Source: Lachnospiraceae bacterium
GTDB taxonomy: Bacteria; Bacillota; Clostridia; Lachnospirales; Lachnospiraceae
Direction of reading: 5' to 3'
Length of the DNA stretch: 64,000 bases
Assembly (NCBI GenBank): GCA_910575475.1
Contig: CAJTGD010000003.1
Span: forward strand, 1 to 64,000
Shown one piece after another: positions 31,303 to 40,994 of the stretch. Both the position numbers and the translations under genes were made by a program. The notes beneath the pieces were generated by a model. It was not told where the DNA came from. It searched no databases and saw only the letters and a program-made list of their open reading frames with translations. How positions within the stretch are numbered: position 1 is the stretch's first letter; every line of letters starts with the position of its first letter.

Positions 31303-32181
31303 ATGCGAACCATAAGCCAAGTTGCAGAATTAACAGGCATAAGCACCCGAACACTACAATATTATGACGAAATTGGATTGTTAAAGCCAAGCGAATTGAC
31401 CGAATCCGGCTATCGCCTATATGATGATGAAGCCTTGCAAAAGCTACAACAAATCCTATTTTTTAAGGAATTGGGATTTAAGCTGAAAGAGATTAAAAAA
31501 ATTCTGCAAAAACCCGACTTTGACAAAATTAAGGCTTTCAAAAGGCAAAAAGAGTTGCTTTTGCTGAAGCGCAATCGGACAGACAAACTTATACAGCTTC
31601 TTAGCCGCTTAGAGAAAGGAGAGCAATGTATGAGTTTTAAGGAATTTGACCTGTCTGATTACATCACCGCATTAGAGGATTTTAAAAATAACAGCACTGA
31701 TGATGTTATCAAGCACTGGGGAAGTATTGAAAATTTTGATATGTTTATTCAAAAAATTAAAGATGATGAAGCAGAGGTAGCTAAACTTGCTATTCACCAA
31801 TTCGGCAGTATTGAAAAATACACCGAAGCCATGAAACATAATTTAGAGCATTTCTCTGAACTCATGGAAACACAACTAACGGAAGAAGTGAAAGAAATTG
31901 GAAAACAATCTGATATTCTGTATGGCAGACTAACCACTAATTTGTCAGAAGATGTTTCCTCCCCTAAAATACAATCCATTGTACACGAACTATTGCGGCT
32001 TATACAGGAAAATAGCACCAGCGTATCCCTCGATAAGCCCTATATCAATGTTCTTATCGACACATATTCAAGCAATTATATCAAAAACATGACTGATAAC
32101 AAATATGGAGAGGGGGCTTCTGATTATATCGTAAAAGCGTTCCATTACTACTCGGAGAATAACGCTTCCGAAAACAATTAG
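31303..32181 (+). CDS. MerR-family regulator with TipA-like sensor domain
   Basis: A 292-residue protein. Residues 1-70 are a MerR winged HTH (TISQVAELTGISTRTLQYYD, then EIGLLKPSELTESGYRLYDD), followed by a coiled coil and a C-terminal TipAS-like all-helical domain that in relatives binds thiopeptides or other drugs. ATG 31303 follows AAGGAGCTGATAAGA. Its own promoter has the 19-bp MerR spacer. No efflux gene is adjacent; the next gene is of unknown function and may be its target. Confidence 0.85.
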   Translation: MRTISQVAELTGISTRTLQYYDEIGLLKPSELTESGYRLYDDEALQKLQQILFFKELGFKLKEIKKILQKPDFDKIKAFKRQKELLLLKRNRTDKLIQLLSRLEKGEQCMSFKEFDLSDYITALEDFKNNSTDDVIKHWGSIENFDMFIQKIKDDEAEVAKLAIHQFGSIEKYTEAMKHNLEHFSELMETQLTEEVKEIGKQSDILYGRLTTNLSEDVSSPKIQSIVHELLRLIQENSTSVSLDKPYINVLIDTYSSNYIKNMTDNKYGEGASDYIVKAFHYYSENNASENN

Positions 32182-32189
32182 AGGCAACA

Positions 32190-32335
32190 GGCTCTCTCTA
32201 AAAAATATATCCCGACAACTAATCATTCTCGCTATGCCGAAAAATAACTTGCCACACTTTAGAGAGCCTTAGTGACATTTGAATTTTCTTGTGGTATAGT
32301 GGACTTCCACTTTTAAGAAAAGGAGTTGATGATAT
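32190..32335 (+). promoter_or_regulatory. Inverted repeat and promoter before the last element 3 gene
   Basis: AGGCTCTCTCTAAA (about 32,188-32,201) and TTTAGAGAGCCT (about 32,258-32,269) can pair around a long loop. A promoter follows: GTGACA (about 32,273), 17-bp spacer and TGG-TATAGT. It probably separates the MerR transcript from the next gene. Confidence 0.4.
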
Positions 32336-32803
32336 ATGCCACAGATGAATAAAGGCGGTAAATTTATTTTCGGAAAATCGCTGATACGAGATGACTTGAC
32401 AATCCATCTCCCAACACAGGCTCTTACAGAGTACAACGCCACAGCAGAGAGAAAAGTCTATCTTTTTACTGGAAGCAAGGTCACTGGCGGCTTTTGTGTG
32501 ACAAGAAAAGGATTGTTAGAACCATCAAAGTTAGGACACATTCTTACTGATAATCCGGCTTTACTGAATTATCAGACCGCAGAGGGCGAATTTGTCAAAT
32601 ACAAAGGGCGGTCATACTGTTGGGTAAATATTTCAGAGAATGGTGTAATTCAGCTTAATCAGCAGATATTAGATTTTCTTAATCTGAAGATTGGAATGGA
32701 ACTATTGTCTATCCGAAGCAGTGATATAGCTTTTACAATGGGTGCAACCGGTCCCCTGTTGGAAAGAGCCGACAACTATGAGGGCGAAATTCCTCTGTAT
32801 TAA
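32336..32803 (+). CDS. Unknown protein at the right end of element 3
   Basis: A 155-residue protein behind AAAAGGAGTTGATGATAT. It contains KVYLFTGSKVTGGFCVTRKG and a C-terminal NGVIQLNQQILDFLNLKIGM segment that resembles a SpoVT/AbrB-like DNA-binding swapped hairpin, weakly. No family is recognised with confidence. It lies between the MerR/TipA regulator and the right arm repeats, so it is cargo of element 3 and may respond to the regulator. Confidence 0.55.
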   Translation: MPQMNKGGKFIFGKSLIRDDLTIHLPTQALTEYNATAERKVYLFTGSKVTGGFCVTRKGLLEPSKLGHILTDNPALLNYQTAEGEFVKYKGRSYCWVNISENGVIQLNQQILDFLNLKIGMELLSIRSSDIAFTMGATGPLLERADNYEGEIPLY

Positions 32804-32853
32804 AAAAGCAGGTATCATGATACCCGCCCAAAATCCAGTATTCCTCAAATAAT

Positions 32854-32931
32854 TAGAGCCATTTTAGAGCCAAACGGCATAAAACACTCCCGGAAATGCC
32901 CATTTTATCAGCATTTCCGGGATTTTATCCG
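32854..32931. terminator. Right arms of element 3 and bidirectional terminator after guaA
   Basis: TAGAGCCA at 32,854-32,861 and 32,865-32,872 are the right arm pair. CCCGGAAATGC (32,889-32,899) and GCATTTCCGGG (32,911-32,921) form an 11-bp hairpin with T-rich flanks on both sides. It sits on the element side of the guaA stop, so the element supplies guaA with its terminator. Confidence 0.75.
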
Positions 32932-34479
32932 TTACTCAAACTCAATCGTCCCCGGCGGCTTACTAGTCAGATCGTACATCACCCGATTCACCCCTCTGAC
33001 CTCATTGATGATCCTGCTCATCACCTTATTCAGCACCGCATACGGCACCTCCGCCGCCTCCGCGGTCATAAAGTCGATCGTATTCACCGCCCGGAGCGCA
33101 ACCGCGTAATCATAAGTCCTCTCATCCCCCATCACGCCCACACTCCTCATATTCGTGAGTGCGGCAAAATATTGTCCCACCGTCTCTTTCATCCCGGCCG
33201 CGTCCATCTCCTCCCGGTAAATGGCATCCGCATCCTGCACGATCTTCACCTTTTCGGCTGTGATCTCGCCGATGATCCGGATTCCAAGCCCTGGCCCCGG
33301 GAACGGCTGCCGGAACACAAGCCTTTCCGGAATCCCCATCTCCAGTCCGGCCTTGCGGACCTCATCCTTGAACAGGTCCCGCAGCGGCTCAATGATCTCT
33401 TTAAAATCCACATAATCCGGCAGGCCGCCCACATTGTGGTGAGACTTGATGACTGCAGACTCACCGCCCAGGCCGCTTTCTACCACATCCGGATAAATGG
33501 TTCCCTGCACAAGGAAATCAACTGCGCCGATTTTCTTTGCTTCCTCTTCAAAAACCCGGATAAATTCTTCCCCGATGATCTTCCGTTTTTCCTCCGGTTC
33601 TTCCACGCCTGCCAGTCTGTCATAAAACCGTTCCTGCGCATTGACACGGATAAAATTCAGATCATACGGACCCTCCGGGCCGAATACCGCTTCCACTTCG
33701 TCGCCTTCATTCTTGCGTAGCAGCCCATGGTCCACAAACACACAGGTCAGCTGATTTCCGATCGCCTTGGACAGCATCACAGCCGCCACAGAAGAGTCCA
33801 CGCCTCCCGACAGGGCACAGAGCACCCTTCCGGTTCCCACCTTTGCCCGGATCTCCCGGATGGAGTTCTCCACAAATGCATCCATCCGCCAGTCTCCCGC
33901 GCAGCCGCATACCTGTTTCGCGAAGTTATTGATCATCTTCGTGCCCTCCTTTGTATGCAGCACCTCCGGATGAAATTGGATGGCATATAACCGGCGGGCT
34001 TCGTCCTCCGCCGCCGCTGCAGGACAGTCCGCAGTATGAGCCGTCACCTCAAATCCGGGGGCAGTCCGGGAAATATAATCAAAATGGCTCATCCAGCAGA
34101 CCGTCTTTTCCTCCACGCCCCGGAACACTTTGGATTCCGCCTTGTCGATCAGCACCTCCGTCTTTCCATATTCCCGCACAGGCGCACGCTCGACCCTGCC
34201 TCCTAACTCCAGCATCATCAGCTGAGCACCGTAGCAAAGTCCCAGCACCGGAATCCCCAGTTCAAATAATTCCTTCGGACAGGTGGCCGCATCCTCCTCA
34301 TAACAGCTGCTGGGACCGCCGGTCAGGATGATCCCCTTCGGATTCATGCTCTTAATGGTCTCAAGATCTGTCTTATAGGAATAAATCTCACAGTATACAT
34401 TGCACTCGCGCACACGTCTCGCCACAAGCTGGTTATACTGTCCGCCAAAATCCAGAACGATCACCAATTCTTTTTTCAT
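32932..34479 (-). CDS. guaA: GMP synthase (glutamine-hydrolysing)
   Basis: A 515-residue enzyme making GMP from XMP, ATP and glutamine. The N-terminal amidotransferase has the GLCYGAQ nucleophile elbow (Cys about residue 80) and the HPE motif (QFHPEVLHT). The ATP pyrophosphatase has the P-loop SGGVDSSV (about residue 225), and the C-terminal dimerisation domain ends [11 protein letters not shown] 34479 follows AAAGGAGGAAAAAG. It is 13 bp after the MATE gene and probably co-transcribed. Its last four codons are the integration core for the three elements. Confidence 0.97.
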   Translation of the reverse strand: MKKELVIVLDFGGQYNQLVARRVRECNVYCEIYSYKTDLETIKSMNPKGIILTGGPSSCYEEDAATCPKELFELGIPVLGLCYGAQLMMLELGGRVERAPVREYGKTEVLIDKAESKVFRGVEEKTVCWMSHFDYISRTAPGFEVTAHTADCPAAAAEDEARRLYAIQFHPEVLHTKEGTKMINNFAKQVCGCAGDWRMDAFVENSIREIRAKVGTGRVLCALSGGVDSSVAAVMLSKAIGNQLTCVFVDHGLLRKNEGDEVEAVFGPEGPYDLNFIRVNAQERFYDRLAGVEEPEEKRKIIGEEFIRVFEEEAKKIGAVDFLVQGTIYPDVVESGLGGESAVIKSHHNVGGLPDYVDFKEIIEPLRDLFKDEVRKAGLEMGIPERLVFRQPFPGPGLGIRIIGEITAEKVKIVQDADAIYREEMDAAGMKETVGQYFAALTNMRSVGVMGDERTYDYAVALRAVNTIDFMTAEAAEVPYAVLNKVMSRIINEVRGVNRVMYDLTSKPPGTIEFE

Positions 34480-34492
34480 CTTTTTCCTCCTT

Positions 34493-35848
34493 TTATACTG
34501 CTTTTTTCAGCATCCATCTTCCGCCCCTATAGCGGATCGTCATGCATACCGCCCGGAAGCACCAGTCGATGATCATGGCCATCCACACGCCAAACACACC
34601 CATTCCGAGGTATTTGCCCAGGATATAGCTGAACACGATCCGGAATACCCACATGGAGATCATGGAAATGTACATGGTCACCTGGGCGTCTCCCGCCGCC
34701 CGCAGAGTAGACGGAAGGCTGAAAGCAATGGGCCATACCAGCATACTGCTTATGGTATGCAGATACATGATCTGCCGGGTAATCTCCGAAGTCACATCCG
34801 ACAGGTTGTAGACCCGCAGAATGATCGGAAGCAGCAGCACGATAATGACATTCATGATCCACATCCCGGCATAGGTGATCAGGATCAGCTTTTTCGTATA
34901 ATACTTCGCCTGGTCGTACATATCCGCCCCCACGCAGCGGGCAATGACGGTCGTAATCGCTAGGTTGACCGCCACACCGGGCAGAATCTCAAACATTGCG
35001 ATCACATTGCAGACCGCATTTGCCGCGATCGCATAGGTGCCGAAGGAGGATACCAGGCTCAATACCAGGATCTTGCCCAGCTGGAACATGCTGTTCTCCA
35101 GACCGTTCGGCACTCCGATACTCAGAATGCGCCGGATCATCCTGCCATCCGGCCGGAAGTGAAAATCCCGGTCGATATGTAAACGCAGCTTCTGATTCAC
35201 AAGCATTGCAATGATCACCACCGCAGCCGTCATACGGGAGATCAGCGTCGGGATAGCAACGCCCTCTGTACCGCAGTGAAGGCCGTAAATCAAAAGCGCA
35301 TTGCCGGACACATTGATCAGATTCATCAGGATAGAGACCTTCATCGGCGCTTTGGAATCCCCCATCGCCCGGAAAATGGCCGCCCCCGCATTATACAATG
35401 CCAGAAACGGGATCGACGCGGCAACGATCAGCAGGTAAATATTGGCATGCCCCATGACATCCGCGTCAATGGAGCCGAATACGACATGCAGGATAAACCA
35501 TTTGCCGCAGTAAATGATCACCATCAGGACAAGAGACACCAATGTCACGAACCAGACGATCTGTGTGGACGCGCGGCACGCCAGCCTTTCATCCCTCTGC
35601 CCCAGATACTGCCCGCAGATCACCGCTCCTCCGGCAGCCAGGGCAGAAAACGCATTGATAAACAGCACCATGATGTTATCCACCAGTGAGACGCCGGAAA
35701 CCGCGGCTTCTCCCACTGTGGCGATCATGACCGAATCTGCCATGCCCACGAGCACCGCCAGAAACTGCTCAATGATCAGCGGTACGATCAGGACTGCCAG
35801 CGCCTTGTCATCAAACAAATATAATCTTCTTTCTTTTGTCTTCCTCAT
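34493..35848 (-). CDS. MATE-family multidrug efflux transporter
   Basis: About 451 residues, twelve predicted membrane helices in two halves. The first contains [20 protein letters not shown] and [20 protein letters not shown] (MATE N-lobe), the second [22 protein letters not shown] [20 protein letters not shown]. It exports cationic drugs using Na+ or H+. ATG 35848 (GAGGAAATTTGAG ahead) is preferred to ATG 35863. The gene is preceded by a terminator hairpin inside a structured leader, so expression of both this gene and guaA may be attenuated. Confidence 0.88.
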   Translation of the reverse strand: MRKTKERRLYLFDDKALAVLIVPLIIEQFLAVLVGMADSVMIATVGEAAVSGVSLVDNIMVLFINAFSALAAGGAVICGQYLGQRDERLACRASTQIVWFVTLVSLVLMVIIYCGKWFILHVVFGSIDADVMGHANIYLLIVAASIPFLALYNAGAAIFRAMGDSKAPMKVSILMNLINVSGNALLIYGLHCGTEGVAIPTLISRMTAAVVIIAMLVNQKLRLHIDRDFHFRPDGRMIRRILSIGVPNGLENSMFQLGKILVLSLVSSFGTYAIAANAVCNVIAMFEILPGVAVNLAITTVIARCVGADMYDQAKYYTKKLILITYAGMWIMNVIIVLLLPIILRVYNLSDVTSEITRQIMYLHTISSMLVWPIAFSLPSTLRAAGDAQVTMYISMISMWVFRIVFSYILGKYLGMGVFGVWMAMIIDWCFRAVCMTIRYRGGRWMLKKAV

Positions 35849-35896
35849 CTCAAATTTCCTCATTTCCTTATAGAAAAATTTCTTATAGAAAAAAGA

Positions 35897-36060
35897 CTTC
35901 CCGGCGCATATTATACGCCGGGAAGCCCTTCAAATCAAGACCCAGATATATATTTTGGAAAAGTCACCATCGTGCCTGGCAACGGAAACAATCCCAAGGA
36001 GGATTCATGATCCTCCGATAACAGCAACATAACGGATGCGAGTTATCCGTAAAAAATAGT
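35897..36060 (-). promoter_or_regulatory. Structured leader with attenuator before MATE-guaA
   Basis: On the minus strand: ACGGAT/ATCCGT hairpin (about 36,050), GGAGGAT/ATCCTCC hairpin (about 36,000), then GTTGCCA/TGGTGAC inside TTGG/CCAA (about 35,990-35,950). The last element is CTTCCCGGCG/CGCCGGGAAG (35,925-35,897) followed by TCTTTTTTC, a terminator about 50 bp before the MATE start. This is riboswitch-like architecture. No known class was identified; guanidine-type or purine-related sensing fits the genes but is a guess. Confidence 0.5.
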
Positions 36061-36089
36061 ACTATGAGGGGGGAGGGGTTGACTAAATT

Positions 36090-36317
36090 TTATGCTGCTA
36101 TATACCTGGAAATCTCCTGCCTTAGCTGACTTACATCACCGTACACACGCAGTTCGGCAACGTTATTCAGCCCCAGATTCATGAGCCCGAGGAGCGACTT
36201 CGCATCCACGATAAGCCGGCCTCGTTTCATGTCCATTGTGATATCATATTTCTCAACAGTGTTTAAAAAGCTCAAGATCTCTTCAGGATTTCTGAACGTC
36301 ACGTTAAAACAATTCAT
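36090..36317 (-). CDS. HPr-like protein without the phosphorylatable His
   Basis: A 75-residue HPr-fold protein (MNCFNVTFRNPEEILSFLNT, then RGRLIVDAKSLLGLMNLGL). The Ser46-region motif KSLLGLMNLGL is kept, but the GLHARP active-site loop is replaced by FRNPEE, so it cannot accept phosphate from enzyme I. Such proteins are common in Lachnospiraceae. ATG 36317 has AAGGAG nine bases ahead; the longer frame was rejected. Role unknown; Crh-like signalling is possible. Confidence 0.7.
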   Translation of the reverse strand: MNCFNVTFRNPEEILSFLNTVEKYDITMDMKRGRLIVDAKSLLGLMNLGLNNVAELRVYGDVSQLRQEISRYIAA

Positions 36318-36459
36318 TGCTTTAATCTCCTTCATTACCTTCATTAGTCTCTTAACAGTGTATCCAAATATTCTATCTCTATTCAGCATAATCATAATAG
36401 CATACTTTTTCCTCCCTGTTAGGGGGAAATTTCCCAAAAAAGCGGAAAATTTTAATGTT

Positions 36460-37986
36460 TTATTGAATCTCCTTTCTATACTCCGTAGGGAGCATCCCCA
36501 CCTCTTCCTTGAATACCCTGCTCATATATTTCGGATCCGAATACCCTGCCAGCTCCGAGATCTGATTCATCTTCAGATGGGTCTCCACCAACAGCTCCTT
36601 CACCTTTTCAATGCGGTATTTCCGTACCGTTTCGGTAAATGTACTTCCGGTTTCCTTTTTAAACTGGGCGCTCAAATACTCTTCCGAAACAAACAGTTTT
36701 CTTGCCGTCTCCTCCAGCGTGATCCCCTGATTATAATACTTTCGGATCAGCACCTTCGCCCTCTGGATCAATTCGCTGACAGAGGGTTCTTCCGTCTTCG
36801 GTTCAGAATAGTCCAGAAACGTCATAAACTCACTCATATCCGTCTCGATCTGATTCCAGGTATCCGCCGACGCGATTCTCTGCAGGATCTTCTGGATCCC
36901 CAGTTCAGACTCTTCTTTCTTATCCTTCTGTGAAGTCACCAGGCTCCAGTTAAAGCGGATCAGACTTTCCTTAATCTGGGAAGGCAGATGATTCTCGTGC
37001 ACCAGATGGTCATACAGCCGCTCATAGCAGCTTACAAGATCCTCCCAGTTTTTTTCACGCAGAGCCTTCTTTGCGCGATCCTCCAGTTCCAGCGGATACT
37101 TGATCGGCACGATCTGCTGCTTCTGGATCACCCGCTTACAGATCAGTGCCCTGTCCGGGAAACACAGGTTCCACTCCAGTTCTTTTTTCATCTCTGGGAT
37201 CACCCTGGACGCATCTAGAAGGTGATCCATTCTTCTCCATACACATACCAGCGGCTTTTTCAGATTATCGCACAGCATCGGCACGACCGATTTACTAAAA
37301 TAGGCATACTGCGACTCTCCCGCATGCTGCCGGTACAGGATCATCAGCAGCATGTCCCAGCTCTTTAGCTCCCGGATATTGGCAGCAAATTTTACCGTAT
37401 GGTCTGCCACATGCTCCAAAAGTTCCTTCGCCAGCTCCTTTTGCTGCTCGTAGCCTTTTCCAAGCCACACCATGAACAGCTCAGCCGGTTCCTGTACCGT
37501 AAATCCATATTTTCCACGTGTCTGCTCATGAAAATATTCATCCGGCTCGAGCTGGCCGTTGATACACCCCATGAAAATATTCTCCAGTGAAAAACCGTAT
37601 TCCTTATGCTGATCCCGCCGTATCTCCTCATCCACCTTCTCCAAAGCCCTCTTAAGCTCCGCGATCTTCAAGGGCTTCAGCAGATAATTGATGATCCCCA
37701 GCTCTATGGCCTCTCTCGCATACTCAAACTCCGAATACGCTGAGATCACCAGGACTTTGCACCGGATCTGCTCTTCCTGAAGCTTTCGGATCATGGCCAG
37801 TCCGTTCATGTCCGGCATCCGGATGTCAACAATGATCAGATCCGGACGCACACTGCGGATCAATTCATATCCGCTCTGGCCGTCGTTCGCCTTTCCCACC
37901 ACCTCATACTGCGGGTTAATCTGATGGAGAAGCTTAACCATTCCCTCCCGAATCGCAGCTTCATCCTCAACTATTACAATTCGCAT
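36460..37986 (-). CDS. YesN-type AraC response regulator
   Basis: A 508-residue response regulator. The receiver domain (VEDEAAIREGMVKLLHQ, phospho-acceptor Asp in LIIVDIRMPDMNG, Lys in LLKPLKI) is followed by a 250-residue linker and a C-terminal AraC HTH pair (KLFVSEEYLSAQFKKETGST, then IEKVKELLVETHLKMNQISE). It follows a YesM-type kinase by 123 bp on the same strand. These pairs usually sense oligosaccharides and control an ABC importer, but no transporter lies nearby. Confidence 0.88.
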   Translation of the reverse strand: MRIVIVEDEAAIREGMVKLLHQINPQYEVVGKANDGQSGYELIRSVRPDLIIVDIRMPDMNGLAMIRKLQEEQIRCKVLVISAYSEFEYAREAIELGIINYLLKPLKIAELKRALEKVDEEIRRDQHKEYGFSLENIFMGCINGQLEPDEYFHEQTRGKYGFTVQEPAELFMVWLGKGYEQQKELAKELLEHVADHTVKFAANIRELKSWDMLLMILYRQHAGESQYAYFSKSVVPMLCDNLKKPLVCVWRRMDHLLDASRVIPEMKKELEWNLCFPDRALICKRVIQKQQIVPIKYPLELEDRAKKALREKNWEDLVSCYERLYDHLVHENHLPSQIKESLIRFNWSLVTSQKDKKEESELGIQKILQRIASADTWNQIETDMSEFMTFLDYSEPKTEEPSVSELIQRAKVLIRKYYNQGITLEETARKLFVSEEYLSAQFKKETGSTFTETVRKYRIEKVKELLVETHLKMNQISELAGYSDPKYMSRVFKEEVGMLPTEYRKEIQ

Positions 37987-38109
37987 GCTTTCCCCTCCTT
38001 CGCAATGCGCACAAAAGCAGACTCTCGCCCGTCCGCTTATTTATCCATAAAATAATCCTAGCCATTACTCTGCATTTCCGTCCTCACCGGAATACCCAAG
38101 GGTATCCCT

Positions 38110-39801
38110 TTATGGCCATGCGGCCGTTTCACAAGGTATAAATAGATGTATCCTCGTGTAGCTGTCCAACAGGCTTTCGAAATATACTACAGCGTCTTCT
38201 CCATAGTATAATTTCAGGCGCTTCCTTACATTGGAGATTCCCACATGTTCGCCCATGTCTGCCGTCTCATCGTTCAATTTTCTCAAAAGCCCTTCATCGA
38301 TCCCTCTTCCGTTGTCTTCGATGGTGATATGGATCTGACCGCCTGCCAGACCGACTCCTACCATCAGTATATCATCGCCTCCTTTATTTAAAAATGCATA
38401 CTTCAGGGCATTTTCTATGAATGGCTGCAGAAGGAGCTTATGGATCTGCAGTTCCATCAGTTCTTCCGGAACCTGCAGCTTCAGTTTGGTTTTTCTGCTC
38501 AGTTCTACATTGCCCAGCCAGACATAATGCTCCAGCCATTGAAATTCCATTCGCAGTGTCGTCATATCATCGATATTTTTCACCGAATACCGCAGAATAT
38601 CTCCCAGCATCCCAAGCATCTCACTGATCTCATACTGCTCATTCTCTATCGCTTTCCAATTGATCATATCCAGTGCATTATACAGAAAATGCGGCGCGAT
38701 CTGAGCTTCCAGCGTATTCGCCTGGATCCGCTTCTGTTCCTCGGATGCCTGCTCTCCTAATTCCACCTGTCTCCGGATATAGAGGACCATCCTGTTAAAT
38801 TCCTTTTCAATCCTTCCCATATCCGGTATGATCCGCGTCTTTTCCGTAGCCTGGATCGTAAAATCTCCTCTTCCGACTCTGCTCATAGCATCCACATAGT
38901 CATTGACCACCTTCTGATATGGCTTTTTGATCAGATAGGCCATGATGGACACCACAAATACGGAGACCAAAACGATGATCCCCAGGATCAGATACTGGAT
39001 TTGGAGCAGATCCTTATAGGCTTTGACCGGCTGGATATTACAAATCGTAAATCCGCTGATATTGTTCAAAATGCAGGCATAGTGGTTTTCCTCCAGATTC
39101 ATAAGCTCTCCGCAGTTGCGCCCGATGTCTGCTTTGGACGCGGAGCTCAGGATCCTCTCGCCGTCCAGCAGATATCCCTGCCGGTATCCGCTTCCATTCA
39201 GGACTTTGCAGATCTGTTCTTCGTTGATATAAACAGCTGCGGCCGCCCGGCTCTCTCCTTCGGATCCGGACTGCTCCAGATGTCCTGCGATCTGGAACAT
39301 ATAAACTCTTTTTTCATTGTCTATCACCGGTTCTGAAATTCCCCGGTATACATTGCCCTTTTTTACTTCCGGGATCTCCTGCCTCTCGATCCACGGGCTG
39401 CTGACAGACGATGAACTGAGACTATCGTAAAAAACAGCCCCACCATCAGTTAACGAAATCATAATGCCTTCAAGTCCCTCGTACCGGCTGCAGATTGCTT
39501 CCAGCCTGTACTGCAGCATGCGGGTATTTTCATCCTCCTCATCCCCTGCTGCCTCGATACGTTCTACCATGTTCAAAATCTCTTTGTCCGTACACAGGTC
39601 ATATAAAATCGTTGTATACTTCTCAAACACCATCTCCAGCCCTTGATTGGAAGTGTTCAGATTGCCTTCTACACGTTTCTCCATGTCTTTCTTCTCTATC
39701 TTGACTGTGTAGAGCTGCATTGCCGCCGAAAAAAATAATACAGGAATCAATGCCACTGAAAGAAAGACGAACAGCAATCTAAGGGGCATTTTTTTTCTCA
39801 T
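38110..39801 (-). CDS. YesM-type sensor histidine kinase
   Basis: A 563-residue membrane kinase. TM1 is at residues 9-28, an extracellular dCache-like region follows, then TM2 (YLILGIIVLVSVFVVSIMAY, about 270-290), HAMP, the His_kinase domain with the phospho-His in QIAPHFLYNALDMINW, and an ATPase domain (LQPFIENALKYAF, IEDNGRGI, GISNVRKRLKLYYG). It phosphorylates the response regulator encoded next. The two form an operon. Confidence 0.88.
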   Translation of the reverse strand: MRKKMPLRLLFVFLSVALIPVLFFSAAMQLYTVKIEKKDMEKRVEGNLNTSNQGLEMVFEKYTTILYDLCTDKEILNMVERIEAAGDEEDENTRMLQYRLEAICSRYEGLEGIMISLTDGGAVFYDSLSSSSVSSPWIERQEIPEVKKGNVYRGISEPVIDNEKRVYMFQIAGHLEQSGSEGESRAAAAVYINEEQICKVLNGSGYRQGYLLDGERILSSASKADIGRNCGELMNLEENHYACILNNISGFTICNIQPVKAYKDLLQIQYLILGIIVLVSVFVVSIMAYLIKKPYQKVVNDYVDAMSRVGRGDFTIQATEKTRIIPDMGRIEKEFNRMVLYIRRQVELGEQASEEQKRIQANTLEAQIAPHFLYNALDMINWKAIENEQYEISEMLGMLGDILRYSVKNIDDMTTLRMEFQWLEHYVWLGNVELSRKTKLKLQVPEELMELQIHKLLLQPFIENALKYAFLNKGGDDILMVGVGLAGGQIHITIEDNGRGIDEGLLRKLNDETADMGEHVGISNVRKRLKLYYGEDAVVYFESLLDSYTRIHLFIPCETAAWP

Positions 39802-40065
39802 GAAACCTCCTTATTGAATTTTGACCAACAAATGGATAAGTCTGTCTTATCCCCAAATCCCCCGCTATGTATATAGTATAGTATAACACACTTTTGGCGG
39901 CATGACGCATTTAATTCATTTTTTTCGCATACAGATTTTGGGGTGTTCATGACCAGCCGAATTTTTTTGTCATTTTTTTGAATTTTTTTCAAAAAAACAC
40001 TTGATTTTTTTTTGAAGTCTGCTATAATAACGATGTTGCGTCCGGTAAGAACGGACAAGATACAA
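39802..40065 (+). promoter_or_regulatory. Intergenic region with tRNA promoter
   Basis: AT-rich with long T runs. The tRNA promoter is TTGATT (40,001-40,006), 16-bp spacer and TGC-TATAAT (40,023-40,028). No gene is seen; an open frame on the minus strand through here has no ribosome site. Confidence 0.6.
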
Positions 40066-40137
40066 TGCGGAATGGTGTAATTGGCAGCACAGCAGACTCT
40101 GACTCTGTTAGTAGGGGTTCAAGTCCCTTTTCCGTAG
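40066..40137 (+). tRNA. tRNA-Gln (anticodon CTG)
   Basis: A 72-base cloverleaf: acceptor TGCGGAA/TTCCGTA, D arm GTG..CAC, anticodon stem GCAGA/TCTGT with loop CTCTGAC (CTG, reads CAG), and T arm with TTCAAGT. A hairpin GGGAATCTG/CAGATTCCC separates it from the next tRNA. CCA is not encoded. Confidence 0.9.
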
Positions 40138-40171
40138 TCGGGAATCTGATTCAGCAGATTCCCTATTTTAT

Positions 40172-40245
<74 letters not shown>

Positions 40246-40336
40246 TTCAGAAAGTTTTGATTTTAGAAGCTTTTGGCAGTTAAGAGATCATCTGGGGACA
40301 GATGATTTTTTTATTTGGCCGAGATCTGACCCACCG

Positions 40337-40374
40337 GGCGGGCGCTGTCCTTCTGAGAAAGGACAGCGCCCGCC
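40337..40374. terminator. Strong GC hairpin between tRNA-Pro and the MarR gene
   Basis: GGCGGGCGCTGTCCTT pairs perfectly with AAGGACAGCGCCCGCC (16 bp, 6-base loop). There is no good T run on either side, but position between convergent transcripts suggests a bidirectional terminator. Confidence 0.6.
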
Positions 40375-40402
40375 TGAAAATTTCCAATCACAAATGAATC
40401 GC

Positions 40403-40843
40403 TCATTTGTTTTCTAGTCTTCGCGTCATTTCTTTTTCAAAGACCGTATTATACAAAGTAATGGAATCAACCATCTGCTGTACTCTGTCGCTTCCCATGA
40501 TCTGCAGTACGCGGTGTTCCAGCTCCTTAAGCGGCGCCAGTAATTCCCGTGCATAAGAAGCTCCCTCTTCCGTGAAGGAAACCTGCTTTTCCCGTTTGTC
40601 TCCGGTGCCTGGTGAGAGGATGACATACCCTTCTTTTTTCAGGGATCGGATCACATTGTTTACCGTCTGTTTTGTCAGACCTGTAGAATTGCAGATCTTT
40701 TTCTGTGTCATGGCCTTTTGTCCATCCAGGGTGTACAGGACAAAGAGCAGATAGTAGTTAATGTTTTTAGAAGCAGCCCAAAAATCATATAATGAACCGG
40801 CCTGTCCCCATACCTGCCACAATTTTTCCTCATCAGTCAGCAT
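40403..40843 (-). CDS. MarR-family transcriptional regulator
   Basis: A 146-residue winged-HTH protein (KICNSTGLTKQTVNNVIRSL, then KKEGYVILSPGTGDKREKQV with the wing DKREK). ATG 40843 follows AGGAGGAACTGCG. It is divergent from a decayed MATE gene, and a 44-bp near-perfect palindrome between them is its probable operator. It was likely the repressor of that efflux pump. Confidence 0.85.
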   Translation of the reverse strand: MLTDEEKLWQVWGQAGSLYDFWAASKNINYYLLFVLYTLDGQKAMTQKKICNSTGLTKQTVNNVIRSLKKEGYVILSPGTGDKREKQVSFTEEGASYARELLAPLKELEHRVLQIMGSDRVQQMVDSITLYNTVFEKEMTRRLENK

Positions 40844-40994
40844 CGCAGTTCCTCCTATTTTAATGTATTGTCTCTTATCCGCAACAGTTCAGACAACTGC
40901 CCTGCTGCTTCTATCCAGTCTTTTCAAAAGTTATTATAGTATATTGAAATACTGATAGCAAGAGCTTTTTTATTCCCCTTATCACCTCCTGTTC

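Larger units (their letters stand above)
20137..32943. mobile_element. Integrative mobilizable element 3 (about 12.8 kb) in guaA
   Basis: Bounded by identical 12-bp guaA-tail cores at 20,137-20,148 and 32,932-32,943, with TAGAGCCA arm pairs 102 bp and 59 bp inside. Contents: NACHT ATPase, YjdF with leader RNA, a 181-bp inverted-repeat element, an MBL-fold hydrolase, a HEAT-like protein, coiled-coil protein, MobV relaxase, oriT, RepA-like ATPase, MobC-like protein, integrase, excisionase, XRE regulator, MerR/TipA regulator and an unknown protein. Confidence 0.8.

Noticed and set aside
32896..33720. A 274-codon plus-strand frame opposite guaA
   Set aside because: His/Arg-rich shadow of guaA without a start site.
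40337..40374. tRNA-like or riboswitch element
   Set aside because: It is one simple 16-bp perfect hairpin, best explained as a terminator or barrier between convergent genes.
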